A stretch of DNA of 64,000 nucleotides, from assembly GCA_029260265.1 (NCBI GenBank), contig JAJDDO010000013.1, forward strand, positions 1 through 64,000, written 5' to 3'. Below, in pieces: positions 1 to 7,782 of this stretch. The DNA is from Phycisphaerales bacterium (GTDB lineage: Bacteria > Planctomycetota > Phycisphaerae > Phycisphaerales > UBA1924). The position numbers were made by a program, and so were the translations under genes. Below the pieces are notes generated by a model. It saw only the letters and a list, made by a program, of their open reading frames with translations. It was not told the DNA's origin and made no database searches. Each line of letters starts with the position of its first letter. Within the stretch, counting starts at the first letter, position 1.

Positions 1-699
1 GACCCGGACAGCGCCAAGTACGTGGGCGACCCGGCGGTGTGGGACAAGGCGGAGACCGCGTGCCGTGAGGCGGCGGCGGCGCTGGGCGCCAAGGTCTCCG
101 AGGAGCCTGGCGAGGCGGCGTTCTACGGGCCCAAGATCGACTTCATCGTCAAGGACGTCCTGGGGCGTGAATGGCAGCTCGGGACGGTGCAGGTGGATTA
201 CAACCTACCCCAGCGCTTCGACCTGTGGTACACGGGGGCCGACAACGAAAAGCACCGGCCCGTGATGATCCACCGGGCGCCGTTCGGGTCGATGGAGCGG
301 TTCATCGCGGTGCTCATCGAGCACTTCGCGGGCGCGTTCCCGACGTGGCTGGCGCCCGAGCAGGTGCGCGTGCTGCCCATCAGCGAGAAGTCGGCGGACT
401 ACGCCAGGCGGGTCCACGACGAGCTGGTGGAGGCGGGCGTGCGCGTGGCGCTGGACGACGGCAACGAGCGCGTGCAGGCCAAGATCCGGCACGGGGCGGA
501 GATGAAGATCCCGTACCTGCTGGTCGTCGGTCCCCGCGATGCGGAGGGGCAGACGGTCTCGGTCCGCGCGTTCGGGATCGACAAGGACCTGGGGGCGATG
601 CCGCTGGGTGAGTTTGTCGAGGGGATCCGCGAGGAGATCGGGAGCAAGGGGTCCTCTTCGGTCCGCGGGCGGTTTGAGTTGGCGGGCGCGGCATCCTGA
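1..699 (+). CDS. thrS: Threonyl-tRNA synthetase, C-terminal part (5' end outside window)
   Basis: Charges tRNA-Thr with threonine in the cytoplasm. The reading frame is open from base 1, so the gene starts before the window; about 232 C-terminal residues are present. They include the end of the class II catalytic core with motif 3 ([11 protein letters not shown]) and then the anticodon-binding domain, which starts near [13 protein letters not shown] and contains the typical [15 protein letters not shown] segment. The TGA stop is 11 bases before the GTG start of the next gene, whose AGGAG ribosome site follows directly, so the two may be co-transcribed. Identification rests on strong family motifs. 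Confidence 0.95.
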   Translation, partial: DPDSAKYVGDPAVWDKAETACREAAAALGAKVSEEPGEAAFYGPKIDFIVKDVLGREWQLGTVQVDYNLPQRFDLWYTGADNEKHRPVMIHRAPFGSMERFIAVLIEHFAGAFPTWLAPEQVRVLPISEKSADYARRVHDELVEAGVRVALDDGNERVQAKIRHGAEMKIPYLLVVGPRDAEGQTVSVRAFGIDKDLGAMPLGEFVEGIREEIGSKGSSSVRGRFELAGAAS

Positions 700-710
700 G
701 AGGAGCGTCT

Positions 711-1787
711 GTGCAACGGATCGTCATCCTCATTGCGACACTGGTCAGCGCTACGCTGGCGCGGGCTGAGCCTGAGCAGTTCGACTTTGTGCACCCCTCG
801 CCCGAGGGCTCAGCGACCCGCACGTACGCGGCGCGGATCGATCGCCCTGCAGACGACTCGAACGGGTACGCCGTCCTGCTCATCGGGGGCGGGTCGGTCT
901 CGGACGCGGACTGGACCGTGCCCGGGCGTTCCGAGCTCGCGGGCGAGATGGTCGGCGTCACCATCGACGGCGAGACCACGCGCGACGCGGCGACGATCGG
1001 TGACGCGCTCGTGGATGCCGGGTTCGTGGTCATGCGCTGGAGCTCGATCCATGCTGGCGACGAGCTTGCGCGTGACGATCCGGCGCTGGCGAGGGGGATC
1101 CCGTTCGTTTACTCGGTCGAACTCACCCGCGCGGCGCGGGACGCGTTCCGGGAGCGGGCGCCCGAGGCGCGGGAGCGGCTGATCCTGATCGGTCACTCGC
1201 TGGGGGCGCCCCGCGCGACGGCGGCCGCGGACGACGGGGTGGTCGGGCTGGTGTTCCTGGCGGGGGCGTACACGTCGCGGACGAAGGAGAAGCCCAGCGA
1301 GATGCGTGAGCAGGGCGCCGCGTTCATCCGCCCGAAGGACTATGACGGGGACGGGACGCTCAGCCCACGGGAAACACCCGAGCATCTCGCAGGGCTCTTC
1401 GACACGATCGACGCGGACGGCGACGAGCGGCTGCGCGACTGGGAGATCAGCACGCTGCTGCGCGCCGCGGCGAAGACGCCAGACGACGACAGCCAGGAGC
1501 TGCGCCCGGGCGTGCCCTGGCCCAGCGATGTCATCCGCGATCAGCGCCTGCCCACGCTCGCGCTGTTCGGTGGGCTGGACCCCATCTCCATCCACGGCGG
1601 CTGGTTGCAGAACCTGGCGGCCGCGGAAAGGCTTGAGGCGCTGCGCGTCGAGTACCGAGCGGGGCTGGGGCACCAGCTCTCGCGTGAGCAGGACGGGCTG
1701 ATCGGGCCGATCGACCCGGGGGTGGTGGACAGGATCGTTGCGTGGTGCGGGGCGCTGGTTGAGAGCGAGCCGGCACAGGCGGAGTGA
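711..1787 (+). CDS. Secreted alpha/beta hydrolase with two inserted EF-hand loops
   Basis: 358 residues, GTG start preceded by AGGAG six bases upstream. An N-terminal hydrophobic segment ending in ARA (about residue 19) looks like a signal peptide, so the enzyme is probably exported. The nucleophile elbow GHSLG lies at residues 161-165 (Ser163), as in dienelactone hydrolase or carboxylesterase-like proteins. Two 12-residue EF-hand loops follow, DYDGDGTLSPRE (210-221) and DADGDERLRDWE (234-245), between the nucleophile and the C-terminal part carrying the candidate acid (GGLDP) and His (GLGHQ). The calcium loops sit where a cap domain would normally be. The substrate is unknown; calcium-dependent activity or stability is inferred only. 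Confidence 0.8.
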   Translation: MQRIVILIATLVSATLARAEPEQFDFVHPSPEGSATRTYAARIDRPADDSNGYAVLLIGGGSVSDADWTVPGRSELAGEMVGVTIDGETTRDAATIGDALVDAGFVVMRWSSIHAGDELARDDPALARGIPFVYSVELTRAARDAFRERAPEARERLILIGHSLGAPRATAAADDGVVGLVFLAGAYTSRTKEKPSEMREQGAAFIRPKDYDGDGTLSPRETPEHLAGLFDTIDADGDERLRDWEISTLLRAAAKTPDDDSQELRPGVPWPSDVIRDQRLPTLALFGGLDPISIHGGWLQNLAAAERLEALRVEYRAGLGHQLSREQDGLIGPIDPGVVDRIVAWCGALVESEPAQAE

Positions 1788-1826
1788 CCTGAACGATCGG
1801 TCCCGCACAAGCCATCCCCGCCGAAC

Positions 1827-1853
1827 GACCCGCGCAGGCCGACCCGCGCAGGC
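1827..1853. repeat. 13-bp tandem direct repeat upstream of a PxPG-CTERM gene
   Basis: GACCCGCGCAGGC occurs twice (1827-1839 and 1841-1853) separated by one base, 143 bases before the start codon at 1996. A period of 14 is not helical. A further inverted repeat GCCGGC (1928-1933 and 1944-1949) lies in the same leader. Both could be regulatory or chance in GC-rich DNA. Confidence 0.45.
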
Positions 1854-1995
1854 GGTGTTTCTTTATGCGCACGTGGCCCGGGGCTCTATCTCGGTGTCTC
1901 TTGTGGGTGTGCGGCGCCTGCCGCCCTGCCGGCTTGTGAGAGGGCCGGCGCCCGCCCGGATCTGAGAGAGACAAACCAAAGACTGGAGAGACGAG

Positions 1996-2649
1996 ATGAA
2001 CCGCAACGCCCTCGCTATCGCCGCGCTCGCACTGACGGCCACCGCCGCGTCCGCCGACGTGTATGAGTTCGCCATGTTCAACCACCCGGACGGCAACGCC
2101 GCCCCGCCCTTCTACGGGCTCCGCGTGGACAACATGTTCGGCAACGGTCGCATCAACACCTTCAGCATCGACCACGTGGGTGATTCGCTCCTGACCGTCA
2201 ACGAGGACGGCGAGGACATCAGCATCCACATGGAGGGCACGCTCTTCGGTGGCGGCGACGGCGGCGACGCCCACGTCAACCCCGAGCTGTACACCTACTC
2301 CTTCGATTACACCGACGGCGTCGAGAAGACCAGCCAGGGCTGGCAGGTCGTGGGCACCCCCGACATCAACGGCGGCACGCTCACCCGCGTCTCCGACGGC
2401 GCCGAGTTCAGCTTCACCACCAAGGCCAACGGCGACGACGTCGCCTTCATCTTCGAGGCCGACGGGCACCGCATCTCGGGCGATTCCGACAGCTGGGTCG
2501 GTCGCGGCTGGGTCATGAGCGAGGGCAACCCCCGCTCGAGCAGCACGCAGGACTGGCTGTTCCGGGCCGAGGTCGTCCCCGCCCCGGGCACGATCGCCCT
2601 GGGCGCCATGGGCGGCCTGCTGGTCACCCGTCGTCGCCGCAAGAACTGA
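1996..2649 (+). CDS. Secreted protein with PxPG-type C-terminal sorting signal
   Basis: 217 residues. There is an N-terminal signal peptide (basic start, alanine/leucine-rich core, ASA before D21). The C-terminus has VPAPGTIALGAMGG, a short hydrophobic stretch and a final RRRRKN cluster. This tripartite end is the architecture of PEP-CTERM proteins, which are processed by an exosortase, but with PAPG in place of PEP. The middle is acidic and glycine/aspartate-rich with no domain I recognise. The ribosome site is GGAGAG shortly before ATG. Two other genes here (11832 and 21531) have the same kind of C-terminus. The role is probably at the cell surface or in extracellular matrix; no function can be assigned. 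Confidence 0.8.
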   Translation: MNRNALAIAALALTATAASADVYEFAMFNHPDGNAAPPFYGLRVDNMFGNGRINTFSIDHVGDSLLTVNEDGEDISIHMEGTLFGGGDGGDAHVNPELYTYSFDYTDGVEKTSQGWQVVGTPDINGGTLTRVSDGAEFSFTTKANGDDVAFIFEADGHRISGDSDSWVGRGWVMSEGNPRSSSTQDWLFRAEVVPAPGTIALGAMGGLLVTRRRRKN

Positions 2650-2680
2650 TCACGAATCACGCCTCCTGAACACAGCGATT

Positions 2681-2707
2681 GCGGGCACGCGGAGCCGTGC
2701 CCGCTTT
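2681..2707 (+). terminator. Rho-independent terminator after the PxPG-CTERM gene
   Basis: Perfect nine-pair stem GCGGGCACG (2681-2689) / CGTGCCCGC (2696-2704) with a six-base loop, followed by only three T residues. It lies 31 bases after the stop at 2649. The short T tract makes it weaker than the others in the window. Confidence 0.65.
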
Positions 2708-2718
2708 CGTGCGCGCAC

Positions 2719-2724
2719 TACACT
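2719..2724 (+). promoter_or_regulatory. -10-like box TACACT, 7 nt before start codon 2732
   Basis: TACACT ends seven bases before ATG 2732, with no purine-rich ribosome site in between. This spacing puts the expected transcription start at or next to the A of the ATG, so the message is probably leaderless. No good -35 is visible. Confidence 0.5.
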
Positions 2725-2731
2725 CGCGGGC

Positions 2732-3481
2732 ATGGGTGAGCCTGTACGCATCGCGATGTGGTCCGGGCCGCGGAACATCTCCACGGCGCTGATGCGTTCG
2801 TGGGGCTCGCGGGCGGACTGCGCCGTGAGCGACGAGCCGCTGTACGCCCACTACCTGAGCACGCTGGCGCCCGAGGCTCGCGCCGTCCACCCGGGCTTCG
2901 ACGCGATCATCGCCTCCCAGCCCACCGACTGGCGCCAGGTCGCGCGCGCGTTGACCGGCCCGGTCCCGGGCGGCAGACGCCTCTGGTACCAGAAGCACAT
3001 GGCCCACCATCTGACGGCGGGGATGGATCGGGCGTGGACGCTGGGGCTGAGCAACGTGTTCCTGATCCGCGAGCCCCGGGCGATGATCACCTCATTCATC
3101 AAGGTGATCCCCGGGCCGACACCCGAGGACCTGGGGCTGCCTCAGCAGGTTGAGCTGTTCGAGTTCGTGCGTGAGCGCACGGGCCAGGCGCCGATGGTGA
3201 TTGACAGCCGGGACGTGCTGGAGAACCCGCGGGGGATGCTGTGTGCGTTGTGCGAGCGGGTCGGGGTGGCGTTTGATGACGCGATGCTGTCCTGGGCGCC
3301 TGGCCCGCGGGCGGAGGACGGGGTTTGGGCCCCCCACTGGTACGCGGGCGTCTACGCGTCGACCGGGTTTGCGCCCTACTCGCCCAGGAACGTGGGGGTG
3401 CCTGATCGCCTGCGGGGTGTGCTGGAGCGGTGCCAGGGGCTGTACGACGAGCTCGCGGGGCACAGGATCCGGGCGGGCTGA
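2732..3481 (+). CDS. Sulfotransferase-like P-loop protein (aminotransferase-associated)
   Basis: 249 residues. The N-terminus has WSGPRNISTALMRSW (residues 10-24), which matches the 5'-phosphosulfate-binding loop of the sulfotransferase fold, followed by a DEPLYAHYL segment. Further on are FLIREPR (the 3'-phosphate-binding region) and a C-terminal W-A-x-x-W-Y-x-x-V/T motif. From memory, this exact subfamily forms the N-terminal half of plant proteins annotated as branched-chain-aminotransferase-like, whose C-terminal half resembles the aminotransferase at 4356 here. The two genes are separated only by the gene at 3537. Sulfonation of a small molecule is possible, but the substrate is unknown. 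Confidence 0.8.
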   Translation: MGEPVRIAMWSGPRNISTALMRSWGSRADCAVSDEPLYAHYLSTLAPEARAVHPGFDAIIASQPTDWRQVARALTGPVPGGRRLWYQKHMAHHLTAGMDRAWTLGLSNVFLIREPRAMITSFIKVIPGPTPEDLGLPQQVELFEFVRERTGQAPMVIDSRDVLENPRGMLCALCERVGVAFDDAMLSWAPGPRAEDGVWAPHWYAGVYASTGFAPYSPRNVGVPDRLRGVLERCQGLYDELAGHRIRAG

Positions 3482-3536
3482 CATCCCCGCAACGCGTCGA
3501 TCGGACGCTCGGTAGCAACTGCGAAAGGGGACCGAC

Positions 3537-4334
3537 ATGAGCAGTTGCACACGGCGGGTCTTTCTGGCGGCGGGTCCGGTTGGTGTCTTGAGCGTGAGCG
3601 CCCTGGGCTCGACGCGAGGGTTGGCTGCCCGCGAACGCAAGGACACGGTCGGTGACGCATACCCCACCACGCCCGCCGAGCGGGCGCAGGCGATCGTGGG
3701 CGCTTCGCACGCGCGGATCGATCGGGTGAGGGAGCTGCTGGCGGAGGACCCGGGGCTGGCGAAGGCCTCGTGGGACTGGGGGTTCGGGGACTGGGAGACG
3801 GCCATCGGCGCCGCGTCGCACACGGGGCAGAAGCCGATCATCGAGCTGCTCATCGCCCACGGGGCGCGCCCGACGCTGTTCACGCTCGCGACGCTCGACG
3901 AGATCGACGCGGTGCGCGCGGTGATCGAGCACGTACCCGGGGCGGACGCGCTGGAGGGGCCGCACAGCATCTCGCTGTATGACCATGCGCGGGCGGGCAA
4001 GGCGGCGCGGGTGCTGGAGTATCTCGAGTCCAAGGGGCGGTCGTCGGAGCGCCCGATCGCGACCGAGCGGGCCAAGGGGGATCCGTACTTCGGCTCGTAC
4101 GCGTGGGGGCCCGGCGAGGGTGAGCGGTTCAAGGTCGACTGGTTCGAGCGTCAGTCGGCGATCACGATCGAGCGCCCGGGCGGGGTGTCACGCATGCTGA
4201 TGCACCGGGGCGGGCACGAGTTCTCGCCGGCCGGGGCGAGGCACGTGCGGCTTCGCTTCGAGCTCGAGGGTGATCGGGCGGTGCGTGTGCTTGTGCCCTG
4301 GGCGGGGACGGAGCTGGTTGCGACGCGGGTCTGA
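3537..4334 (+). CDS. Exported ankyrin-repeat-like protein
   Basis: 265 residues, ATG preceded by an AAAGGGGA ribosome site. The N-terminus CTRRVFLAAGPVGVLSVSALG resembles a twin-arginine signal (RR followed by FLA and a hydrophobic core). The middle contains ankyrin-like helical repeats: ASHTGQKPIIELLIAHGARP followed by a DEIDAVRAVIEHVPGADAL unit. The last 80 residues are beta-like with many Arg and Glu and no recognised domain. It sits between the sulfotransferase-like and aminotransferase genes on the same strand, so the three may be functionally linked. Protein binding through ankyrin repeats is the only role I can suggest. Confidence 0.75.
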   Translation: MSSCTRRVFLAAGPVGVLSVSALGSTRGLAARERKDTVGDAYPTTPAERAQAIVGASHARIDRVRELLAEDPGLAKASWDWGFGDWETAIGAASHTGQKPIIELLIAHGARPTLFTLATLDEIDAVRAVIEHVPGADALEGPHSISLYDHARAGKAARVLEYLESKGRSSERPIATERAKGDPYFGSYAWGPGEGERFKVDWFERQSAITIERPGGVSRMLMHRGGHEFSPAGARHVRLRFELEGDRAVRVLVPWAGTELVATRV

Positions 4335-4343
4335 CGCGGGCTC

Positions 4344-4349
4344 TACGCT
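4344..4349 (+). promoter_or_regulatory. -10-like box TACGCT, 6 nt before start codon 4356
   Basis: TACGCT ends six bases before the ATG, the spacing expected if transcription starts on the ATG itself. No Shine-Dalgarno sequence lies between the stop of the upstream gene (4334) and this ATG. Confidence 0.45.
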
Positions 4350-4355
4350 TGCCGC

Positions 4356-5267
4356 ATGCTCCAGAGCTTCAACGAGAAGAACCGCGACCTGCTGGTCAAC
4401 ATCAACGGCGAGCTGATCCACCGGGACAACGCGGGGATCAGCCCGTTCGATTCGAGCGTGCAGGGCGGGGACGCGGTGTGGGAGGGGCTGCGCGTCTACG
4501 ACGGGCGGGTCTTCAAGCTCCGCGAGCACCTGAACCGCCTGACGCACTCGGCCAAGGCGCTCGCGTTCGAGTCGATCCCCAGCCATGACGAGCTGACCGG
4601 CGAGATCAGGAGAACGCTCGAGGCCAACTCGATGCGCACGGACGTGCACATCCGCCTGACGCTGACGCGCGGGGTGAAGATCACGTCGGGCATGGACCCG
4701 AGGCTGAACCAGAGCGGGCCGACGCTGATCGTGCTGGCCGAGCACAAGGCGCCGGTGTATGACAGCGCGGTGGGCGCGACGGGCCTGAGCCTGGCGACGT
4801 CGAGCATCCGGCGCTTCGGGCCCGACCAGATGGACCCGAAGATCCACCACAACAACCTCATCCAGTCGATCATGGCCAAGATCGAGGCCAACGCGGCGGG
4901 CGCGGACGACGCGGTGATGCTGGACCAGCGTGGATTCCTCGCGGAGACCAACGCGACGCACGTGTTCGTGGTCACGGGCGGGAAGGTCGAGACGAGCCGG
5001 TGTGTGGCGTGCCCCGAGGGCGTGACGCGCTCCACCGTGCTCGATTTGTGCGCCGGGCACGGGATCCCGTGCGCCGAGTGCGACATCTCGATGGCCGAGG
5101 TGTACCGGGCGGACGAGTGCTTCACGACCGGGACCATGGGCGAGATCGCGTGGGTTGGATCGGTCGATGGGCGGACGATCGGGGAGGGCGCCATCGGGCC
5201 CATGAGCCGGCGTCTGCGGGAGCTGTTCCGCGAGCTGACGCGGACACAGGGCGAGGCGATCGTCTAG
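4356..5267 (+). CDS. Class IV PLP aminotransferase (branched-chain aminotransferase-like)
   Basis: 303 residues, a typical length for fold-type IV aminotransferases. Visible family features are SPFDSSVQGGDAVWEGLRVY (30-49), the PLP lysine in PKIHHNNL (K162), the E-T-N-A-T cofactor motif in GFLAETNATHVFVV, the EGVTRSTVLDL segment, and the C-terminal TTGTMGEIAWV. It could act on branched-chain amino acids or be related to D-amino-acid or aminodeoxychorismate enzymes. The KIHHNNL and VQGGDAVWEGL signatures place it with the plant BCAT-like fusion proteins rather than with classic IlvE, so I leave the symbol blank. Its last four bases overlap the end of the convergent esterase gene. Confidence 0.88.
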   Translation: MLQSFNEKNRDLLVNINGELIHRDNAGISPFDSSVQGGDAVWEGLRVYDGRVFKLREHLNRLTHSAKALAFESIPSHDELTGEIRRTLEANSMRTDVHIRLTLTRGVKITSGMDPRLNQSGPTLIVLAEHKAPVYDSAVGATGLSLATSSIRRFGPDQMDPKIHHNNLIQSIMAKIEANAAGADDAVMLDQRGFLAETNATHVFVVTGGKVETSRCVACPEGVTRSTVLDLCAGHGIPCAECDISMAEVYRADECFTTGTMGEIAWVGSVDGRTIGEGAIGPMSRRLRELFRELTRTQGEAIV

Positions 5268-6061
5268 TTGTCGTCGCGCAGCCGCTCACCGAACCAGTCC
5301 CAGAGCCCGCTGCGCTTGTACGCGCTGTCCCACGAGTTGTGGTTGTCCTCGGGGAAGATGGTGAGCTTGATGTCGTCGTTGTCGGTGTGTTCGAGGGCAC
5401 TGAAGAGGCCCTTGGATTCGCTGGGCGGAACGACGTCGTCGCGTCCTCCATGGAAGATCCAGACGCCCATGTCGGACATCGCCCGGGCGGCCTGGGCGAA
5501 CTGCTCGGGGGAGGTCGGGTCGTTGAAACTAACGCGCTGTCCGTCGCCCGTGAAGCGGAGCTTGGTGTAGCCGCAGACCGGGGCCGCGGCCCTGAAGCGG
5601 TCGGGGTGGTTGGTGGCAATGGCGATCGTGCCGTGCCCGCCCTGGCTCAGGCCCGTGATGCCCACGCGATCTCCGTCGGCGCCGAACCGGGCGATGGCGA
5701 GGTCGAGCATGGTGATCACGGCGTCGTCGTAGGTGTCCCAGTCGGTGTCGAAGACGGGCTTCTGGGGCATGACGATGACGAAGGGCCAGCGGTCGGCGTC
5801 CCAGAGCAGGGCGTTGGGCAGACCCACGCCCAGATTGCGTGAGCCGTCGGTCCCGCACTCGCCGTAGCCGTGGAGGAAGACGAGCGCGGGCGCGGGCTCG
5901 GACAGGTCCAGCCCGCGGGGGACGTAGATCGTGCCCTTGACCGCGCCGTGCTCGCCCTGCACTTCAACAAAGTGGAAGCCCGGGGTTGGCTGGGCGCGCG
6001 CCGCTGCGGCGGTGAACAGGATGGTGAGCGTTGAGGCGATGAGAACATGAACGAGGCGCAT
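5264..6061 (-). CDS. Secreted esterase / phospholipase-carboxylesterase-like hydrolase
   Basis: 265 residues with a clear signal peptide (hydrophobic residues 5-20, ARAQ cleavage region). The alpha/beta-hydrolase core shows VFLHGYGECGTDG (oxyanion region, 62-73), the nucleophile elbow GLSQG (137-141, Ser139), and a late His in EDNHNSW. The pattern fits the poly(3-hydroxybutyrate) depolymerase/feruloyl esterase-like family. AAGGAG precedes the ATG. It is likely periplasmic or extracellular. Immediately upstream on the same strand is the LOG-family gene (10 bases apart), so they may share a transcript. Confidence 0.82.
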   Translation of the reverse strand: MRLVHVLIASTLTILFTAAAARAQPTPGFHFVEVQGEHGAVKGTIYVPRGLDLSEPAPALVFLHGYGECGTDGSRNLGVGLPNALLWDADRWPFVIVMPQKPVFDTDWDTYDDAVITMLDLAIARFGADGDRVGITGLSQGGHGTIAIATNHPDRFRAAAPVCGYTKLRFTGDGQRVSFNDPTSPEQFAQAARAMSDMGVWIFHGGRDDVVPPSESKGLFSALEHTDNDDIKLTIFPEDNHNSWDSAYKRSGLWDWFGERLRDDN

Positions 6062-6071
6062 GGGGCTCTCC

Positions 6072-6851
6072 TTACGCGGACTCGCCCAGCACGGGGGTGG
6101 GCTGGACGGCGGGGCGGTCGGCGCGGACGCGCTCGTGCTCGATGATGATGCGGACCGCCTCGTCCGGGTCGTCGGTCAGGTGGATCAGGCCCATGTCCTC
6201 GGGCGAGATGGTGCCCATGCGGATGAGCGACTTGTCGATGAAGTCCTGCATCGGCGCCCAGAACTCACGCCCCATGATGATGATCGGGAAGTGCTCGATC
6301 TTGCCCGTCTGCATCAGCACGGCGGTCTCGAAGACCTCGTCGAGTGTGCCGAAGCCTCCGGGCATGACGACGAAGGCGTCGGAGTATTTGACCAGCATCA
6401 CCTTGCGTACGAAAAAGTACTTGAAGTCCACGAACCGATCGAGGTACGGGTTGGGGTGCTGCTCCATCGGCAGCTCGATGTTGCACCCGATGCTCAAGCC
6501 GCCGGCTTCGCGTGCGCCACGGTTGGCGGCTTCCATGATTCCGGGGCCGCCTCCGGTCATGACGCCAAACCCTGCTTCGGCGAGTTTCTTGCCGACCTCG
6601 CGGGCGAGCTGGTAGTATTCGTGGCTTTCTTCGAACCTCGCCGAGCCGAAGACGGTGACGCTTGGGCCGATGAAGTGGAGCTGGCGGAACCCGCGGAGGA
6701 ACTCGGCGAAGATCTTCGCTGCGGTCCAGAACTCTTGACGGCGCAGGCGCGGGCCCTTGAGCAGGTGGTGCTCTTCGCCCTTCGGCGGGCGTTTGCCCCA
6801 CGCCTGTCCGTTGGCGGGCTGCTGATCAGGATTGGGTGGTGCGTTGTCCAT
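6072..6851 (-). CDS. LOG-family protein (TIGR00730, cytokinin-riboside-phosphoribohydrolase-like)
   Basis: 259 residues from the ATG at 6851; an upstream in-frame ATG at 6905 would run into the divergent gene and is less likely. Diagnostic motifs are GGGPGIMEA (100-108) and PGGFGTLDE (164-172), the Rossmann-like nucleotide-binding signatures of the LOG / lysine-decarboxylase-like family. These proteins hydrolyse nucleoside monophosphates at the N-glycosidic bond (family knowledge). The N-terminal 60 residues are an extension seen in the larger LOG type. A TAGAGT box lies eight bases upstream and no ribosome site is visible. Confidence 0.9.
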   Translation of the reverse strand: MDNAPPNPDQQPANGQAWGKRPPKGEEHHLLKGPRLRRQEFWTAAKIFAEFLRGFRQLHFIGPSVTVFGSARFEESHEYYQLAREVGKKLAEAGFGVMTGGGPGIMEAANRGAREAGGLSIGCNIELPMEQHPNPYLDRFVDFKYFFVRKVMLVKYSDAFVVMPGGFGTLDEVFETAVLMQTGKIEHFPIIIMGREFWAPMQDFIDKSLIRMGTISPEDMGLIHLTDDPDEAVRIIIEHERVRADRPAVQPTPVLGESA

Positions 6852-6859
6852 GAATCGAC

Positions 6860-6865
6860 ACTCTA
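6860..6865 (-). promoter_or_regulatory. -10-like box TAGAGT before the LOG gene
   Basis: Read on the minus strand, TAGAGT ends eight bases before ATG 6851. Together with the plus-strand box at 6889 it makes a divergent pair of putative leaderless promoters within 48 bases. Confidence 0.4.
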
Positions 6866-6888
6866 GGGGCGTACCGATTCTAAAGCGA

Positions 6889-6894
6889 TACACT
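6889..6894 (+). promoter_or_regulatory. -10-like box TACACT, 5 nt before start codon 6900
   Basis: TACACT ends five bases before ATG 6900. It overlaps the alternative TTG at 6894, which argues for the ATG as the true start. No Shine-Dalgarno sequence is present. Confidence 0.5.
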
Positions 6895-6899
6895 TGGGC

Positions 6900-7736
6900 A
6901 TGCATACCCGATCTTCATGGACGCTTACCAACGCGCAGGGGCTCGATATCCTCGGCGACACCCACACCCCCGAGGGCGATGCCAGGGGGTGCGTGCTGCT
7001 CTTGCACGGGTTCAAGGGGTACAAGGACTACGGGTTCATCCCGGTGCTGGCTGAGATGCTGGCCGAGAGCGGTTTGATGGTCCATCGGTTCAACTTTTCG
7101 ACCTCGGGGATGACCAACGACATCAGTACCTTTGCGCGCCCGGATCTGTTTGCGCTCGATACTTGGACACGCCAGGTTGCTGATGTGCGGCGCGTGCGCG
7201 AGGCGATCAACGATGGGACCATCGAGGGCAAGGGGCTGGGGGTTTACCTGGTCGGGCATTCACGCGGCGGCGCGACAGCGATTCTCGCGGCGGGGCGTCA
7301 TGGCGACGAGCTTGATCTTTCGGGTGTCGTTACGATCAACGCGATCGATTCATGCAGCCGAATAACACAAGAGCAACGGCAACAGTTTCTCGATGATGGA
7401 TTCATCACCACCGAGAGTGCACGCACCAAGCAGGCGCTCCGGATCAACTCAACATGGTTGAGCGAGCAGCTTGAGGATCCGGAATCACACGATGTGCTCG
7501 CGTTGTGCGGGCAGGTTTGTGTGCCGATGCTTGTCCTGCATGGCGAGAAGGATGAGGCGGTTGGGATCGAATCTGGTCGCAATATTGCAGAAGCTGCGCG
7601 AAAAAAACTGTGCGTTGTTTCTGGGTCGAATCATGTGCTCAACACCGCAAACCCGGCGGTTATCACGCAAGGGCCGACGGAACAGCTTAAGTTTGTTCAT
7701 GCCAACATACAAGAGTTTTTATTGCGCACGGTGTAA
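6900..7736 (+). CDS. Cytoplasmic alpha/beta hydrolase (serine aminopeptidase S33-like)
   Basis: 278 residues from ATG 6900. There is no signal peptide. The oxyanion motif LLLHGFKGYKDYGF lies near residue 30, the nucleophile elbow GHSRGG (Ser in VGHSRGGA) near residue 118, a late acid in LHGEKDEAV, and the final His in GSNHVLN. This is the layout of S33-type peptidases/esterases of the YheT or monoglyceride lipase class; the substrate is unknown. Base composition changes within the gene: 42 of 60 G+C at 6961-7020 but 27 of 60 at 7561-7620. The first part resembles the GC-rich left flank and the last part the moderate-GC right flank. Confidence 0.85.
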   Translation: MHTRSSWTLTNAQGLDILGDTHTPEGDARGCVLLLHGFKGYKDYGFIPVLAEMLAESGLMVHRFNFSTSGMTNDISTFARPDLFALDTWTRQVADVRRVREAINDGTIEGKGLGVYLVGHSRGGATAILAAGRHGDELDLSGVVTINAIDSCSRITQEQRQQFLDDGFITTESARTKQALRINSTWLSEQLEDPESHDVLALCGQVCVPMLVLHGEKDEAVGIESGRNIAEAARKKLCVVSGSNHVLNTANPAVITQGPTEQLKFVHANIQEFLLRTV

Positions 7737-7746
7737 TGTGCCGAAC

Positions 7747-7775
7747 TTGACAAACATGGTTGCCTGTGCGACAAT
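7747..7775 (+). promoter_or_regulatory. Sigma-70 promoter, probably leaderless
   Basis: A perfect -35 TTGACA (7747-7752), a 17-base spacer and -10 GACAAT (7770-7775). The -10 ends seven bases before ATG 7783, so transcription should begin at or next to the start codon. It is the best complete promoter in the window and supports the reading of the other start-proximal boxes as promoters. Confidence 0.65.
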
Positions 7776-7782
7776 TCACCCA

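Noticed and set aside
1531-2469. A 312-codon minus-strand frame across the 3' end of the hydrolase and most of the first PxPG-CTERM gene
   Set aside because: It spans two real genes and a non-coding gap, has Val/Gly/Asp-rich composition with no motif, and no ribosome site.
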